A stretch of DNA of 35,519 bases from Flavobacteriaceae bacterium ASP10-09a (GTDB lineage Bacteria > Bacteroidota > Bacteroidia > Flavobacteriales > Flavobacteriaceae): NCBI GenBank assembly GCA_000981625.1, contig LAQA01000025.1, forward strand, positions 1,016-36,534, read 5' to 3'. The position numbers and the translations under genes were made by a program. Of the stretch, positions 34,327 to 35,519 are shown piece after piece. The notes under the pieces are model-generated. The model saw only the letters and a program-made list of their open reading frames with translations, had not been told where the DNA came from and did not search any database. Position 1 is the first letter of the stretch, and every line of letters starts with the position of its first letter.

Positions 34327-35220
34327 TTACTTCTCTTTATTCTTTTCCCATTCTTTTCTTAAATCAGAAGAGAGAATACTCGTTCCGTCATGTTTCCATC
34401 CTGGAGGTTTTACCAAATATTTAAACTTGTTTGTGATTGATGTTTTTGAAGTAAAAAAATCTGTAAGCATTCTATACCACTCAATAAATGCAACTTTAAA
34501 AGGGTTATAAGTTCCTATATTTGTAACCAAACCATAAATTGGTTTTTCTACTTCTGGCTCAAAAGAATTAAAAAGCTTATCCCAAATAATAAATATTCCT
34601 GCATGATTTCTATCTAAATACTGAGGATTTGTTGCATGATGCACTCTATGATGACTTGGTGTGTTAAAAATAGCTTCAAACCACTTTGGCATTTTAGTTA
34701 TCAATTCAGTGTGTATCCAATATTGATAAATTAAACTAATAGACATTTGGACTAAAACAAGAACAGGGTGAAACCCTATTAATATCAAAGGAAACCAAAA
34801 GATAAAAGTATAAAAACTACCAGACCAAGTTTGTCTTAAGGCGGTACTTAAATTGTATTTTTTTGATGAATGATGCACAACATGACTCGCCCAAAATAAT
34901 CTACTTTGATGACTAATTCTATGAAACCAATAATAACAAAAATCTTCAGCAAATAAAAGAAGTATCCAAGTCCACCAAACAAAAGATATATCAAAAAAAT
35001 GATAAAAATTATAAATTAAGTAGAATAAACTTAAAACAAATCCTTTCGTAAATAAACCAATAGCAACATTACCTAAACCCATTAAAATAGAAGTGCCAGC
35101 ATCTTTAAACTCATAGTCTTCCAATTTCACTTTTACAGTAAGGATAATCTCCAGGATAACTGTAGCAACGAAAAAAGGAATAGCATAATGAATTAAATTT
35201 GGTATTTCAGGTATTTGCAT
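34327..35220 (-). CDS. Sterol desaturase / fatty-acid hydroxylase family protein
   Basis: The 297-residue membrane protein shows the histidine ligands of the family: His100-x3-His104 (HRISH), His113-x2-His116-His117 (HVVHH), and His190-His191-x2-His194-His195 (HHRVHH) with a further His207 in DRNHAGIF. Members hydroxylate sterols, fatty acids or carotenoids at the membrane. No sterol or carotenoid genes lie nearby, so the target is open. It is a single gene 211 bases upstream, in the reading direction, of the second desaturase, and is divergent from rpsF. It may belong to the lipid-modification cluster or be an independent gene at its edge. Confidence 0.9.
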   Translation of the reverse strand: MQIPEIPNLIHYAIPFFVATVILEIILTVKVKLEDYEFKDAGTSILMGLGNVAIGLFTKGFVLSLFYLIYNFYHFFDISFVWWTWILLLFAEDFCYYWFHRISHQSRLFWASHVVHHSSKKYNLSTALRQTWSGSFYTFIFWFPLILIGFHPVLVLVQMSISLIYQYWIHTELITKMPKWFEAIFNTPSHHRVHHATNPQYLDRNHAGIFIIWDKLFNSFEPEVEKPIYGLVTNIGTYNPFKVAFIEWYRMLTDFFTSKTSITNKFKYLVKPPGWKHDGTSILSSDLRKEWEKNKEK

Positions 35221-35304
35221 ATCAGTATTTTAAATGGTTTTGTTTATTGCAAAAGTGAAGGAATTTTAATACAAAAAAAATGCTTCTAAATACAAAAAAG
35301 TATG

Positions 35305-35312
35305 TATATTTG
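35305..35312 (+). promoter_or_regulatory. Promoter -7 box of rpsF
   Basis: TATATTTG matches TAnnTTTG exactly, followed by GCAGCC, a frequent start-site context in Flavobacteria. The ATG of rpsF is 34 bases after the box. The short leader is AT-rich and shows no S6:S18 binding structure. Confidence 0.6.
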
Positions 35313-35345
35313 CAGCCTTAAAAATAAACAAAAAATATTTAATTT

Positions 35346-35519
35346 ATGAATCATTACGAAACTGTTTTCATTTTGAATCCCGTTTTATCTGACACTCAGA
35401 TAAAGGAGACAGTACAAAAGTTCGAAGATTATTTAGTTTCCAAAGGAGCTGAAATGATCTCAAGAGAAGATTGGGGCTTAAAGAAATTAGCTTATCCAAT
35501 TCAAAAGAAAAAAAGTGCT
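35346..35519 (+). CDS. rpsF: 30S ribosomal protein S6 (3' end cut off)
   Basis: The first 58 codons are present. [16 protein letters not shown] is the standard opening of S6, and [14 protein letters not shown] near the window edge is the strand that contacts 16S rRNA and S18. The rest lies beyond the right end. Ribosomal S6 is normally followed by rpsR and rplI; this could not be checked here. Confidence 0.97.
   Translation, partial: MNHYETVFILNPVLSDTQIKETVQKFEDYLVSKGAEMISREDWGLKKLAYPIQKKKSA

Noticed and set aside
35313-35345. Possible S6:S18-binding leader before rpsF
   Set aside because: Only 33 AT-rich bases with no stem and none of the expected CCG loop.

Overview
The window is AT-rich (roughly 30% GC by eye) and looks like chromosomal DNA from a marine member of Flavobacteriaceae, of the Polaribacter/Tenacibaculum kind. 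The indications are a PorV/PorQ-type outer-membrane protein, an Lnb/DUF4105 protein, a SusC-like plug protein with a CarboxypepD_reg-like domain, TAnnTTTG promoter boxes of the Bacteroidota type, a GAGCCTGTCGAA palindrome, and a structured RNA resembling the Flavo-1 class. No tRNA, rRNA, CRISPR array, transposase or phage gene was seen. Both ends are cut inside genes: an acetyltransferase at the left and rpsF (ribosomal protein S6) at the right.

Left part (1-13,042), mostly housekeeping and envelope genes: a partial GNAT gene, a candidate structured RNA, ftcD (histidine catabolism), a two-gene unit of a PorV/PorQ-like protein and an Lnb/DUF4105 protein, a YheT-type hydrolase, pssA with a GAF-domain histidine kinase, lptB, and a tight kdsD-tatC-AhpD-like operon, followed by recQ. 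Downstream of recQ, about 400 bases hold what reads as a decayed protein gene.

Middle (13,454-26,377): a ZIP metal transporter with a methyltransferase, a THUMP-domain RNA methyltransferase, three tandem paralogous alpha/beta hydrolases that resemble animal MEST/PEG1 (the middle copy has Gly at the nucleophile position), priA with no ATG near its conserved start, a SusC-like plug protein without a barrel, and divergently from it an ECF sigma factor / membrane anti-sigma candidate / outer-membrane barrel module.

Right part (26,747-35,220) is the most unusual region: a compact set of lipid- or small-molecule-modifying enzymes. A four-gene operon (Rieske oxygenase, unknown protein, GH3-type acyl-adenylating amide synthetase, double-GNAT-like protein) is followed by a desaturase, a lipase-like protein, a second desaturase and a sterol-desaturase-family hydroxylase. 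Gaps are zero or nearly zero; the desaturase and lipase genes even have back-to-back start codons. These genes could cooperate in making and tailoring an oxidised or desaturated acyl amide, but the product is unknown and this is inference. The conserved genome resumes with rpsF at the right end.
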